Shown: positions 7,001 to 14,588 of the stretch, one piece after another | Position numbering within the stretch: the stretch's first letter is position 1 | Layout of the letters: the number at the start of each line of letters is the position of its first letter | Origin: Clostridioides sp. | GTDB taxonomy: Bacteria > Bacillota > Clostridia > Peptostreptococcales > Peptostreptococcaceae | Length of the DNA stretch: 21,615 nt | Reading direction: 5' to 3' | Assembly (NCBI GenBank): GCA_031272305.1 | Contig: JAISUA010000196.1 | Span: forward strand, 1-21,615 | Notes under the pieces: model-generated | The model's input: the letters and a program-made list of their open reading frames with translations, nothing else | The model's database searches: none | Told to the model about the DNA's origin: nothing | Program-made: the position numbers and the translations under genes

Positions 7001-7338
7001 AATATAAGAAGAAATCTTCATCCCCTATCGTATAGTAAGACTTATAATAAGTTGAAATAAAACCAAGGTAATAAGTCTTGAAAAAACTGAGATGGAAAAT
7101 ATTTGATTTTCGTAATTGAAGTTTCCTACTTGGTTCGAACATAAATTTTCGTTTTTCAACGAAAATTTAGTTCTCATAATAATTTTTTATTAGTTATTGA
7201 ATTTGTTTATATTACTTACTTTGGTTTTATGTTGATTATTTGTATTACTTATTTTCATTTAGTTTATTTAATTTGATTATATCATATTTGTTACTGGATA
7301 TTTCAAATCACATATACTATTTTTAATTTTTGTTTCAA
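7001..7338. other. Gene-free stretch with a series of hairpins
   Basis: No coding frame is supported. Several inverted repeats occur: AAGACTTAT/ATAAGTCTT at 7037-7045 and 7071-7079; GAAAAT/ATTTTC near 7095-7111; and an 11-bp stem AAATTTTCGTT/AACGAAAATTT with loop TTTC at 7137-7173, extended by a GAAC/GTTC clamp. An imperfect long inverted repeat links about 7052-7080 (ATAAAACCAAGGTAATAAGT) with about 7210-7240 (ACTTACTTTGGTTTTAT). None of these is followed at once by a T-run. It could be the structured 3' region of the aminotransferase mRNA or an unannotated RNA. Confidence 0.4.
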
Positions 7339-7340
7339 TA

Positions 7341-7370
7341 AAAAAAGAGAGCTTTCGCTCTCCTTTTTTT
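7341..7370. terminator. Bidirectional terminator between aminotransferase and glutamate dehydrogenase
   Basis: GAGAGC-TTTC-GCTCTC flanked by AAAAAA on the left and CTTTTTTT on the right gives a stable hairpin with a U-tract in either direction. It serves the convergent genes ending at 7000 (+) and 7449 (-). Confidence 0.9.
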
Positions 7371-7403
7371 ATTCATCTATTTTATATCTGTACAGTAAAT
7401 TAT

Positions 7404-7456
7404 TTAATTAAAATTGGAGTATATTAATTAAAATTTGAATCTTCTTAATTAAAATT
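7404..7456. repeat. TTAATTAAAATT repeated three times at 20-21 bp spacing
   Basis: Identical 12-mers start at 7404, 7424 and 7445; the last overlaps the stop codon of glutamate dehydrogenase. The spacing is about two helical turns. It may be slippage of AT-rich DNA or the 3' end of the gdh transcript; no function is visible. Confidence 0.7.
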
Positions 7457-8804
7457 CACCTTGTTGTTGCATAGCATCAGCAACTTTGATGAATCCAGCT
7501 ATATTAGCTCCAGCAACTAGATTGTAACCAAATCCATATTGTTCAGCAGCTTGCATAGCGTTGTTATGGATATTAATCATTATATCATGAAGTTTGTCAT
7601 CAACTTCTTTTGCACTCCAAGATAATCTTGCACTGTTTTGAGCCATTTCAAGAGCTGAAGTAGCAACACCACCAGCATTAGCAGCTTTAGCAGGTCCTAC
7701 TATAACGCCATTAGCTAAGAAATATTCAACAGCTTCGTTTGTACAAGGCATATTAGCAGCTTCACAAACAAATTTAATTCCATTGTCAACTATTTGTTTA
7801 GCATGTTCGATGTGAATATCGTTTTGAGTAGCACAAGGCATGATTATATCAACTTTTAGTCCCCATGGTTTTTCGCCAGCGTGGAATTCACAACCAAATT
7901 TATCAGCGTAATCTTGAACTTTATCTCTACCAGAATTTCTCATTTCTAGTAAGTAATCTATTTTTTCGTCTGTTACAACACCATCTGGATCGTAAACATA
8001 TCCGTCTGGTCCTGATAATGTAACAACTTTACCACCAAGATCTCTAACTTTTATACAAGCTCCCCAAGCAACATTTCCGAAACCAGAAACAGCTACTGTT
8101 TTGCCTACAAAATCAGTTCCTTCATGTTTAAGCATTTCGTTACAGAAGTAAGTTACACCAAATCCTGTAGCTTCTGGTCTTACTAAAGATCCTCCATAAG
8201 ATAGACCTTTACCAGTTAATACTCCATTTTCGAAAGCTCCTCTTACTCTTCTGTATTGGCCATATAGGAAACCGATTTCTCTTCCGCCAACACCGATATC
8301 TCCAGCTGGAACGTCTATATCTGGTCCTATATGTCTTTGTAATTCAGTCATGAATGCTTGACAGAATCTCATGATTTCTTTATCTGATTTTCCTCTTGGG
8401 TCGAAGTCAGATCCACCTTTACCTCCACCTATTGGAAGTCCAGTTAATGAGTTTTTAAGAATTTGTTCAAATCCTAAGAATTTGATTATTCCTATATAAA
8501 CAGATGGATGGAATCTTAAACCACCTTTGTATGGTCCAATTGCTCCGTTGAATTGAACTCTGTAACCTCTGTTTACTTGTACTTTACCATTGTCATCTGT
8601 CCAAGTTACTCTGAACATAATTTGTCTTTCAGGTTCACAGAATCTTTCTAGTAAGTTTGAATCAATGTACTCTGGATGTTGGTCAAGTACAGGTCCTATT
8701 GTTCCTAGAACTTCTTCAACGGCTTGTAAGAATTCTGGTTCATTACCATTTCTTTTTTTAACGTTTTCTAGTACTTGTGCAACATATTCCTTAGTATTAC
8801 TCAT
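7449..8804 (-). CDS. gdh: Glutamate dehydrogenase, probably NAD-specific
   Basis: Cytoplasmic hexameric enzyme that oxidatively deaminates glutamate to 2-oxoglutarate and ammonia, a key step in clostridial amino-acid fermentation. The start is ATG at 8804 (451 aa), placed after TAAGGAGGA; the frame stays open 44 codons further upstream without any ribosome binding site. Active-site residues match the Clostridium symbiosum enzyme with an offset of four: K93 (PYKGG), K117, K129 (GGGKGG) and D169 (PAGDI). The Rossmann fingerprint is SGFGNVAWGA (240-249). The three residues known to set NAD preference in C. symbiosum (F238, P262, D263) are all kept as F242, P266 and D267, so NAD rather than NADP use is inferred. 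The length fits the ~450-aa family. It is monocistronic with an extended -10 promoter upstream. Confidence 0.95.
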   Translation of the reverse strand: MSNTKEYVAQVLENVKKRNGNEPEFLQAVEEVLGTIGPVLDQHPEYIDSNLLERFCEPERQIMFRVTWTDDNGKVQVNRGYRVQFNGAIGPYKGGLRFHPSVYIGIIKFLGFEQILKNSLTGLPIGGGKGGSDFDPRGKSDKEIMRFCQAFMTELQRHIGPDIDVPAGDIGVGGREIGFLYGQYRRVRGAFENGVLTGKGLSYGGSLVRPEATGFGVTYFCNEMLKHEGTDFVGKTVAVSGFGNVAWGACIKVRDLGGKVVTLSGPDGYVYDPDGVVTDEKIDYLLEMRNSGRDKVQDYADKFGCEFHAGEKPWGLKVDIIMPCATQNDIHIEHAKQIVDNGIKFVCEAANMPCTNEAVEYFLANGVIVGPAKAANAGGVATSALEMAQNSARLSWSAKEVDDKLHDIMINIHNNAMQAAEQYGFGYNLVAGANIAGFIKVADAMQQQGEF

Positions 8805-8903
8805 TCTAAAATCCTCCTTAAACATTTTTATTCTTTTTTGTTTTTTTATTTGATAAATCAAGTTAGAGATATATTTTATATCCCGATTTAATTTTACAAT
8901 ATA

Positions 8904-8912
8904 ATTATAGCA
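8904..8912 (-). promoter_or_regulatory. Extended -10 promoter element for gdh
   Basis: Minus strand TGCTATAAT is a perfect extended -10 (TGn-TATAAT), about 92 bp upstream of the gdh ATG at 8804. No good -35 is seen at 16-18 bases; TTGTAC lies 21 bases upstream. The extended -10 may compensate. Confidence 0.55.
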
Positions 8913-8936
8913 CATTTTTAAAAAAAGTTTGTACAA

Positions 8937-9261
8937 ATTTTGTTAAATAATTTTTTATCCTTGCTTAGAAAAGCTATTAATGAAGTATAAATAGTGTTTT
9001 TTTGTATTTTTTATTTCAAAAATAGAAAAATATTTAATTTTTAAATTTAGACCTCGAAAATTCCTTTTTTATTAATTAAAAAGAAAAATCCATCTTAAAT
9101 AAATTTTTAGAAAAAACAGTATTATAATACATGATTTTTTTATAAATTTACCTCAATATATCAATTTTTTATAAAGATTGTTATTTAAATGAACAATCAA
9201 TCTCAAAGCAATTTATAAAAACAAAATTTATTTGCTTTACAAAATTTATTTGCTTTATTAG
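8937..9261. other. AT-rich spacer upstream of gdh and ferredoxin, no gene
   Basis: No coding frame with a ribosome binding site is present. The one clear structure is an inverted repeat at 9176-9198, GATTGTT and AACAATC separated by nine bases (ATTTAAATG), whose dyad shape would suit a dimeric regulator. It lies about 65 bp upstream of the ferredoxin -35. It does not match the canonical clostridial Rex spacing. Confidence 0.4.
9221..9256. repeat. 18-bp perfect direct repeat, two copies
   Basis: ACAAAATTTATTTGCTTT occurs at 9221-9238 and 9239-9256 without mismatch, ending five bases before the -35 of the ferredoxin promoter. The position is right for an upstream A/T-rich (UP-like) element or an activator site, which is inferred from position only. 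Confidence 0.85.
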
Positions 9262-9290
9262 TTGAAAACTAAAATATATTTTGTTATAAT
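9262..9290 (+). promoter_or_regulatory. Strong promoter for ferredoxin
   Basis: TTGAAA, a 17-base spacer and a perfect TATAAT preceded by TGT (extended -10). Transcription would start near 9297, leaving a leader of about 150 nt before the ferredoxin ATG at 9449, within which the 39-bp repeat lies. Confidence 0.78.
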
Positions 9291-9312
9291 TAACTAAAAT
9301 AAGGGTATAATA

Positions 9313-9390
9313 ATTATGTAGTTTATCATGTATATATTATTGTCTACGATGATTACATAGTTTATGATGTGTTTTTATTGTTTACAATAT
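9313..9390. repeat. 39-bp imperfect direct repeat, two copies, in the ferredoxin leader
   Basis: ATTATGTAGTTTATCATGT... at 9313 and ATTACATAGTTTATGATGT... at 9352 align along their length with scattered mismatches. If the promoter at 9262-9290 is used, both copies are transcribed as 5' leader. Confidence 0.7.
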
Positions 9391-9448
9391 TTTATATAAT
9401 AAACTCAAATTTGTTCATATCTAATTAATTTTGAAGGAGGATATAATT

Positions 9449-9619
9449 ATGGCTTATAAAATTACAGATGCTTGCATAAGTTGTGGAGCTTGCGAAGGTG
9501 AATGTCCAGTTGGAGCAATTTCAGCAGGAGATGACAAATACGTTATAGATGCAGATACTTGCGTTGATTGTGGAGCTTGTGCTGGAGTATGTCCAGTTGA
9601 TGCACCTCAAGGTGAATAA
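9449..9619 (+). CDS. 2[4Fe-4S] clostridial ferredoxin
   Basis: Small soluble electron carrier of 56 aa that accepts low-potential electrons from oxidoreductases such as pyruvate:ferredoxin oxidoreductase and passes them to hydrogenase or similar partners. Two canonical cluster motifs are complete: C9, C12, C15 and C19 followed by Pro; C38, C41, C44 and C48 followed by Pro. As in the family, the fourth Cys of each motif completes the opposite cluster. The ATG at 9449 follows GAAGGAGGATATAATT; a TTG reading further upstream overlaps the ribosome binding site and is rejected. The gene stands alone, with its own strong promoter and terminator, as expected for a highly expressed ferredoxin. The next gene, convergent, is the redox repressor Rex. 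Confidence 0.96.
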   Translation: MAYKITDACISCGACEGECPVGAISAGDDKYVIDADTCVDCGACAGVCPVDAPQGE

Positions 9620-9657
9620 TCTGAATACATTATCTATTAAGTATTGATTTATAAAAT

Positions 9658-9694
9658 AAAAAAGACTTTCAGTTTATCTGAAAAGTCTTTTTTT
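9658..9694. terminator. Terminator after ferredoxin
   Basis: AAAAAAGACTTTCAG, loop TTTAT, CTGAAAAGTCTTTTTT: a strong stem with a one-base bulge and a U-tract. It lies about 40 bp after the ferredoxin stop. The A-tract on the left makes it usable from the minus strand too. Confidence 0.92.
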
Positions 9695-9700
9695 ATTTTT

Positions 9701-9785
9701 AATACTCTTATATTTAGAATATTATGCTCAATTTTTTAATACTTTTATATTTAGAATATTATGCTCAAATTTTTAATACTCTATG
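9701..9785. repeat. 37-bp direct repeat, two copies plus a partial third
   Basis: AATACTCTTATATTTAGAAT... at 9701 recurs at 9738 (AATACTTTTATATTTAGAAT...), and AATACTCTAT begins a third truncated copy at 9775. It lies between the ferredoxin terminator and the end of rex, in a stretch with no gene. Confidence 0.88.
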
Positions 9786-9803
9786 AATTACAACTCTGCT
9801 AAA

Positions 9804-9823
9804 GACCAACTTGTTTCTTGGTC
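9804..9823 (-). terminator. Weak hairpin at the end of rex
   Basis: GACCAA and TTGGTC flank an eight-base loop two bases beyond the rex stop. On the minus strand only a short TTT follows, so termination would be weak; the bidirectional hairpin at 9658-9694 is a backup. Confidence 0.35.
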
Positions 9824-9825
9824 AA

Positions 9826-10455
9826 TTAGTATTCTTCTTTCATTAAATATGACAATGTAAATAAACTTTCTGTAAGATTTACATTTTCAACAATTATTCC
9901 ATTTGGAACTTTTAGATCTACAGGAGCAAAATTCCATATGCCTTTTATTCCTGCTTTGATAGCTCTCTCTGCAAGAACTTGTGCTCCATTTTTAGGTATA
10001 CAAATAATTAATATCTCAATATTATTTTCTTTTATAAATGTTTCCATATCTTCTGGATCTAATATATCGAAATAATTTATTTTTAAGCCGATTATCTTTG
10101 GATTTGCATCAAAAAGTGCTTTGATTTCAAAACCTGCATTTCTAAAACCAGAATAATTTGCAATTGCTTGGCCTAAATTTCCCGCACCGACAAGTATTGC
10201 GTTATATTTCTTATCAAGTCCGAGAATCTTACTAATTTCTCCATACAATGCTCCTACATTGTAACCGTATCCTTGTTGACCAAAACCTCCAAAATTATTT
10301 AAATCCTGTCTTATTTGTGATGCAGTGAATCCTATAATTTCACTGAGTTCTTTAGATGAAATACGGTGAATTCCGTTATCTAATAACTCTTTAAGGTATC
10401 TGTGATACTTTGGCAATCTACGAATAACTGCCATTGATATAATTTTGTTTGGCAT
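9826..10455 (-). CDS. rex: Redox-sensing transcriptional repressor Rex
   Basis: Cytoplasmic DNA-binding homodimer that senses the NADH/NAD ratio; in clostridia it represses fermentation and hydrogen genes until NADH rises. The product is 209 aa, typical for the family. A winged helix occupies about residues 1-80, with the conserved recognition segment SQIRQDLNNFGGFGQQGYGY at about 46-65. A Rossmann domain follows, with nucleotide motif GAGNLGQAI (90-98) and a C-terminal swapped helix (TESLFTLSYLMKEEY). ATG at 10455 follows AAAGGAGAGG. No canonical Rex operator (TTGTTAA-N4-TTAACAA) was found near this gene, the ferredoxin or gdh, so local targets and autoregulation are not supported. Confidence 0.95.
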   Translation of the reverse strand: MPNKIISMAVIRRLPKYHRYLKELLDNGIHRISSKELSEIIGFTASQIRQDLNNFGGFGQQGYGYNVGALYGEISKILGLDKKYNAILVGAGNLGQAIANYSGFRNAGFEIKALFDANPKIIGLKINYFDILDPEDMETFIKENNIEILIICIPKNGAQVLAERAIKAGIKGIWNFAPVDLKVPNGIIVENVNLTESLFTLSYLMKEEY

Positions 10456-10493
10456 AATTCCTCTCCTTTCTATATAATAGAGTTATATGTATA

Positions 10494-10523
10494 ATTATAA
10501 ACATAAATATTTATCATAATCAA
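10494..10523 (-). promoter_or_regulatory. Probable rex promoter
   Basis: Minus strand TTGATT, 18-base spacer, TATAAT, about 40 bp upstream of the rex start codon. The -10 is perfect and the -35 matches at four positions. Confidence 0.5.
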
Positions 10524-10737
10524 TAATTTTTTATCAAAACTAAATTATTTTTATTAATTATAATGTAATATTTTAATTGTTGTTAATTTAACAGAATATT
10601 TATTCTTTGATAAACAATTTACTCTATAGAAAATACGATATATCACTTTATTATTGATTATATTATATCAAAATATTTTTTTTTTTACATCTTTTATTAT
10701 CAATTTCTTGATGATTTAAAATATTTTATATAAATTA

Positions 10738-10860
10738 TAGTGTAAAATTAATAGTACTTATATAAAGTTTGTGTAATTATAGTGTAAAATTAATAGTACT
10801 ACAAAAGTTTGTGTAAGCTATAGTGTAAAATTAATAGTACTACAAAAGTTTGTGCAAACT
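10738..10860. repeat. 41-42-bp direct repeat, three copies, upstream of the ABC-F gene
   Basis: Units starting TAGTGTAAAATTAATAGTAC at 10738 and 10780, and again at 10821, are nearly identical; the first has a short TTATAT insertion-like difference. Each contains ATTATAGTGTAAAATTAA or a close form, which matches at 16 of 18 positions the ATTATAATGTAAAAATAA in the 36-bp repeats at 5649-5756. The rest of the 10456-10935 spacer is AT-rich with no gene; a TATAAT at 10895-10900 may be the -10 for the downstream gene. Confidence 0.88.
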
Positions 10861-10935
10861 CTAATCTAAAATATTTTTGTATAAATAAATGTAGTATAAT
10901 ATTTTATGTAGACTTTTTTAATATGGAGGTGCCTC

Positions 10936-12846
10936 ATGATTGTATTATCATGTAATAATATAAGCAAGTCGTTTGGAATAGATGAAATTTTCACAGATGT
11001 TAGTTTCTCTGTGAATGAAGGCGATAAAATAGGAATAGTAGGTATAAATGGTACAGGTAAGACCACTTTGCTGAAAATAATTGCAGGAATATATGAGCAA
11101 GATCACGGCAACATATATACAGCAAAAAGTTCTGAGATAGGTTATCTAGAACAAAATATGAATTTTAATTCTAATCGAACGATCTTAGAAGAAATATTAA
11201 CAGTTTTTACTCATTTAATGGATATGGAAAAAGATCTTCGAGAATTAGAACTCGCTATTTCAAAAAATAGCAATAACAACTCAAGAAAATTAGATCAACT
11301 TATGAATGAATATGCTAATAAATACGATTTATTTTCTGCATCAAATGGATATGGATATCGTTCAGAAGCAATAGGAGTGCTTAGAGGTTTAGGATTTGGC
11401 GATTCAGATTTTGATAAACCTGTTTCAGTACTTTCTGGAGGTGAAAAAACAAGACTTTTGTTAGGTAAATTATTGCTTGAAAAACCTAATATACTCTTGC
11501 TTGACGAACCAACCAACCACTTAGATTCTAATTCTATAGAATGGTTGGAACTTTTCTTAAAACAATACAACGGAACTGTCATGATTATTTCGCATGATAG
11601 ATATTTCCTAAATCAAACTGTAAACAGAATATTTGAAATAAATAATCGGAAATTACACCAATACAACGGAAATTACACTGATTTTATTCATCAATCAAAA
11701 TTAAACAGAGAAATCGAAAGAAAAAAATATGCTGACCAACAAAAAGAAATTAAAAAACAAGAACAGTCTATAGAACTTTTGAAATCTTTCGGACGTGAAA
11801 AACAAGTAAGAAGAGCTAGAAGTAAAGAAAAGGCTCTTGCAAAGATCAAACTCATAGACAAACCTGAGTCAGAACAACAAAAAGCAAAGATTATTTTTAA
11901 GACAGCTGTACAAAGTGGAAACGACGTTTTACAACTTAGAGATATAGGCATTAGCTATGGAGAAAAAACCTTATTTGAAAATTTGGATTTAGATGTTTAT
12001 AGAGGAGAAAAAATAGCTCTTATCGGTGCAAATGGTATAGGAAAATCAACTTTGTTTAAAATAATAACTGGAGATGAAACTTCATTTGATGGAAGTGTTA
12101 AATTTGGTGCGAATGTTGAATATTCATATTTCCACCAAGAACAAAAAACTTTGAATCTTAAAAATACTGTTATAGAAGAAATTTGGCAAAACTATCAACA
12201 TCTCACTCAAACAGAAGTTCGGAATATTCTAGGATCATTTTTATTTAAAGATGACGATGTATTCAAAGAAATCTCTACTCTAAGTGGTGGAGAAAGAGCT
12301 AGAATAGCATTATTAAAAATTATTTTGTCCAAGCCAAATTTCCTACTTTTGGACGAGCCTACAAACCATCTCGATATAGATTCAAAAGAAATTTTGGAAG
12401 ATGCACTTAGAGATTACGATGGTACTGTTTTTATGATTTCACATGATAGATATTTTATAAATGAAATCGCAAATAAAGTTCTCGTCTTAGATGAAAACGG
12501 AATAAGTGAATATCTTGGAAACTACGATTACTACGTTGAGAAGAAAAAAGAACTAAATGTACTTGATTCAGTCAACGAAGTTTCTACAAAGACAAAGACT
12601 CAACTGAAAGAAGAAAAGAAAAAAATCAAGGAACAACAAGAGGTAGAAAGAAACGAAAGAAAAAAAATAAAGCAAATAGAATCAGATATTGAACTTCTTG
12701 AAAAACAGATATATTATCTAGATGAAATGCTCTGTCTACCTGATGTATACTCTGATCCAGAAAAATCAAAAGAGATTAATCAAGAGAAGAAAGAAAGTGA
12801 AAAGAAACTGGCTAAATTGTACAATGATTGGGAAAATATACTCTAA
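10936..12846 (+). CDS. ABC-F family ATPase (YdiF/Uup-like), ribosome-associated
   Basis: Soluble protein of 636 aa with two ABC ATPase domains and no membrane segments, the ABC-F layout. Domain 1: Walker A GINGTGKTT (36-44), signature LSGGE (166-170), Walker B ending LLLDEPTNHLD (187-197). Domain 2: Walker A GANGIGKST (364-372), signature LSGGE (449-453), Walker B with D473-E474. A charged linker of about 80 residues between the domains (about 240-320, rich in Lys/Glu/Gln) corresponds to the P-site tRNA interaction motif. A C-terminal coiled coil (about 545-636) matches the ABC_tran_CTD seen in Uup and YdiF. Family members bind the ribosomal E site and relieve translational stalls; some give antibiotic resistance, but this architecture suggests a housekeeping role. 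ATG at 10936 follows TATGGAGGTGCCTC. murJ follows after 118 bp on the same strand. Confidence 0.93.
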   Translation: MIVLSCNNISKSFGIDEIFTDVSFSVNEGDKIGIVGINGTGKTTLLKIIAGIYEQDHGNIYTAKSSEIGYLEQNMNFNSNRTILEEILTVFTHLMDMEKDLRELELAISKNSNNNSRKLDQLMNEYANKYDLFSASNGYGYRSEAIGVLRGLGFGDSDFDKPVSVLSGGEKTRLLLGKLLLEKPNILLLDEPTNHLDSNSIEWLELFLKQYNGTVMIISHDRYFLNQTVNRIFEINNRKLHQYNGNYTDFIHQSKLNREIERKKYADQQKEIKKQEQSIELLKSFGREKQVRRARSKEKALAKIKLIDKPESEQQKAKIIFKTAVQSGNDVLQLRDIGISYGEKTLFENLDLDVYRGEKIALIGANGIGKSTLFKIITGDETSFDGSVKFGANVEYSYFHQEQKTLNLKNTVIEEIWQNYQHLTQTEVRNILGSFLFKDDDVFKEISTLSGGERARIALLKIILSKPNFLLLDEPTNHLDIDSKEILEDALRDYDGTVFMISHDRYFINEIANKVLVLDENGISEYLGNYDYYVEKKKELNVLDSVNEVSTKTKTQLKEEKKKIKEQQEVERNERKKIKQIESDIELLEKQIYYLDEMLCLPDVYSDPEKSKEINQEKKESEKKLAKLYNDWENIL

Positions 12847-12906
12847 ATTAAAAGTAAAATCTTTATACTTTAAATTTAGTTATCGAACTTGCTTATTTTT
12901 CAAACA

Positions 12907-12934
12907 AAAATTTTTATTGTACAATAAAAATTTT
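12907..12934. repeat. 28-bp perfect palindrome between the ABC-F gene and murJ
   Basis: AAAATTTTTATTGT is followed directly by its complement ACAATAAAAATTTT with no spacer. As RNA it would fold with a small TTGTACAA-derived loop and end in UUUU, so it may be a leaky terminator or processing site between the two genes. As DNA it is an operator-like dyad centred on GTAC. Confidence 0.8.
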
Positions 12935-12964
12935 ATTATTATGCTAATTTTAAGGAGAATTTTT

Positions 12965-14488
12965 ATGTCAAAGGCAGCTAAATCAGCTATCATTTTATTT
13001 ATTGCAACTATTACATCTAAATCTCTAGGTTTTGTAAGAGATTTGATTATAGCTTCTGTATATGGTGCTGGCACAGTGTCAGATTCTTATATAGCTTCTT
13101 TAAATATAATAACAGTTGCGTTTATAGGATTGTTTTGCGTTGCGATTCAAAGTACTTTTATGCCTATTTTTGCTAACATACAAGAAAACAAAAATATAGA
13201 TAAAGCATTTGATTTTACAGGCAATGTGATAAATATTATTATGGTTATCTCAATATTTGCATCTATACTTGGATTTGTATTTACAAAGCCACTTGTAAAA
13301 CTATTTGCATATGGATTTCAAGGAGATAGACTTATTTTAACCATTCAACTTACAAAAATATTAATGTTTTCTATAGGTGTAGTAGCTATAACATACATTT
13401 TGAAGGCATATTTAGAATTGAACGATTATTTCTTGATTACAGGTATAATGCCTCTTCCTTACAATGTGTCGATTATTTTTTCTGTACTTTTGAGCAAAAA
13501 ATTCGGTGTTTCTATGTTAGGATATGGTACTTTATTTGCATTTATAATACAAATGATTTTTTTAGTTCCATTTTGTTTGAGAAGTGGATTTAAATATAAA
13601 TTTAATTTCAATATAAAAGATCCGAATATAAAAAGTATGGCTATATCTATACTTCCAATTTTGATAGGTGCTTCAGCCAATCAGGTAAATAACCTTGTCG
13701 ATAAAAATTTGGCGTCAATATTTCCTGATGGAGCTTTCTCTGCACTAAATTATGGATACAAGCTAAATATCTTTGTGACAGGTCTTTTTGTAGCTTCTAT
13801 AACATCTGTTATGTATCCTATGTTTTCAAGACTTGTAGCCAATGAAAATATAAAAAAATTGAAAACTTCACTAGCTACAGCGATAAATACAGTAACGCTT
13901 GTAACAGTACCCCTTTCAATAGGGGCTATTGTCCTTTCACAGCCAATTATACGGGTTCTTTTTGAACGAGGACAGTTTACACGCGAAAATACTATATTGA
14001 CTGCAAATGTGCTTATTTTTTATTCTATAGGTATGCTTGCAAGTGGAATAAGAGATGTACTTGTAATTGCTTTCTACTCTCTTCAAGATACAAAAATTCC
14101 TATGAAGAATAGTATTATCTGTGTAGGCTTTAATATATGTTTTGATTTGATTTTGATAAATTACTTCAAAGCTCCAGGTCTTGCGTTCGCTACAAGCATA
14201 TCTTCAATTATATCTGTTATATTCTTGATGTATAGCTTAAAGAAAAAAATCGGCAATTTGCATGCTAAATCAATGCTGATAACTTTTTTTAAAACAGCCG
14301 CGTGTGGATTAGTTATGGCTTTTGTTGTGTATAATGTGTATAATTTTTTAGGTGAAATGAAAGAAATATTTGCACTAGCAATATCAATTTTGATAGGTGC
14401 TATCGTATATAGTATTCTAGCAGTATTGTTTAAAGTTGATTCTGTAGATTATTTTGTGAGTATAATTAAGGGAAAATTAAAAAGATAA
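12965..14488 (+). CDS. murJ: Lipid II flippase MurJ
   Basis: Polytopic membrane protein of the MOP/MviN superfamily that moves lipid II across the cytoplasmic membrane for peptidoglycan synthesis. The start is ATG at 12965 (507 aa), set by TAAGGAG; an open frame extending back into the ABC-F gene is not used. The N-terminal signature TSKSLGFVRDLIIASVYGAG (17-36) is conserved and includes R25 and D40 of the SD that follows, corresponding to functionally important charged residues near the N-terminal helices of E. coli MurJ. Hydrophobic segments are spread over the whole length, consistent with about 14 helices, and an RVLFERGQFT motif typical of the family appears mid-protein. A terminator overlaps the stop codon. 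Confidence 0.94.
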   Translation: MSKAAKSAIILFIATITSKSLGFVRDLIIASVYGAGTVSDSYIASLNIITVAFIGLFCVAIQSTFMPIFANIQENKNIDKAFDFTGNVINIIMVISIFASILGFVFTKPLVKLFAYGFQGDRLILTIQLTKILMFSIGVVAITYILKAYLELNDYFLITGIMPLPYNVSIIFSVLLSKKFGVSMLGYGTLFAFIIQMIFLVPFCLRSGFKYKFNFNIKDPNIKSMAISILPILIGASANQVNNLVDKNLASIFPDGAFSALNYGYKLNIFVTGLFVASITSVMYPMFSRLVANENIKKLKTSLATAINTVTLVTVPLSIGAIVLSQPIIRVLFERGQFTRENTILTANVLIFYSIGMLASGIRDVLVIAFYSLQDTKIPMKNSIICVGFNICFDLILINYFKAPGLAFATSISSIISVIFLMYSLKKKIGNLHAKSMLITFFKTAACGLVMAFVVYNVYNFLGEMKEIFALAISILIGAIVYSILAVLFKVDSVDYFVSIIKGKLKR

Positions 14489-14508
14489 GAGATTATTCTT
14501 ATCTTTTT
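14479..14508. terminator. Bidirectional terminator at the murJ stop
   Basis: AAAAAGATAAG (14479-14489) pairs with CTTATCTTTTT (14498-14508) over an eight-base loop; the murJ TAA lies inside the left arm. The WYL regulator converges from the other side and can use the same hairpin. Confidence 0.9.
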
Positions 14509-14588
14509 AATTTTTCATATTTTAATAACAAATTATTACAAATATTCTTTGTATTATTAGTAAAGTGTAAAGTCTCTCTACTTTTTTA

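Noticed and set aside
7118..7145. tRNA TPsiC-like GGTTCGAAC
   Set aside because: The flanking bases cannot form a five-pair T-stem, and no acceptor or anticodon arm is present.
8805..8936. 44-residue N-terminal extension of glutamate dehydrogenase
   Set aside because: No ribosome binding site upstream, it overlaps the promoter, and the family begins at the MSNTKEY start.
8934..8960. Rex half site (TTGTTAA) near the gdh promoter
   Set aside because: Only one half site is present; the matching half is TTTTTTA instead of TTAACAA.
10577..10596. TGTTAA-T-TTAACA dyad upstream of rex as a Rex operator
   Set aside because: The clostridial Rex site has half sites separated by four bases (TTGTTAA-N4-TTAACAA); here the separation is one base, so the geometry does not fit.
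4796..10860. CRISPR arrays (short repeats at several places)
   Set aside because: The repeats are directly adjacent with no unique spacers of constant length and there are no cas genes in the window.
12722..12964. N-terminal extension of murJ overlapping the ABC-F gene
   Set aside because: The strong TAAGGAG site and the conserved MurJ N-terminus both place the start at 12965; the extension is simply an open frame.
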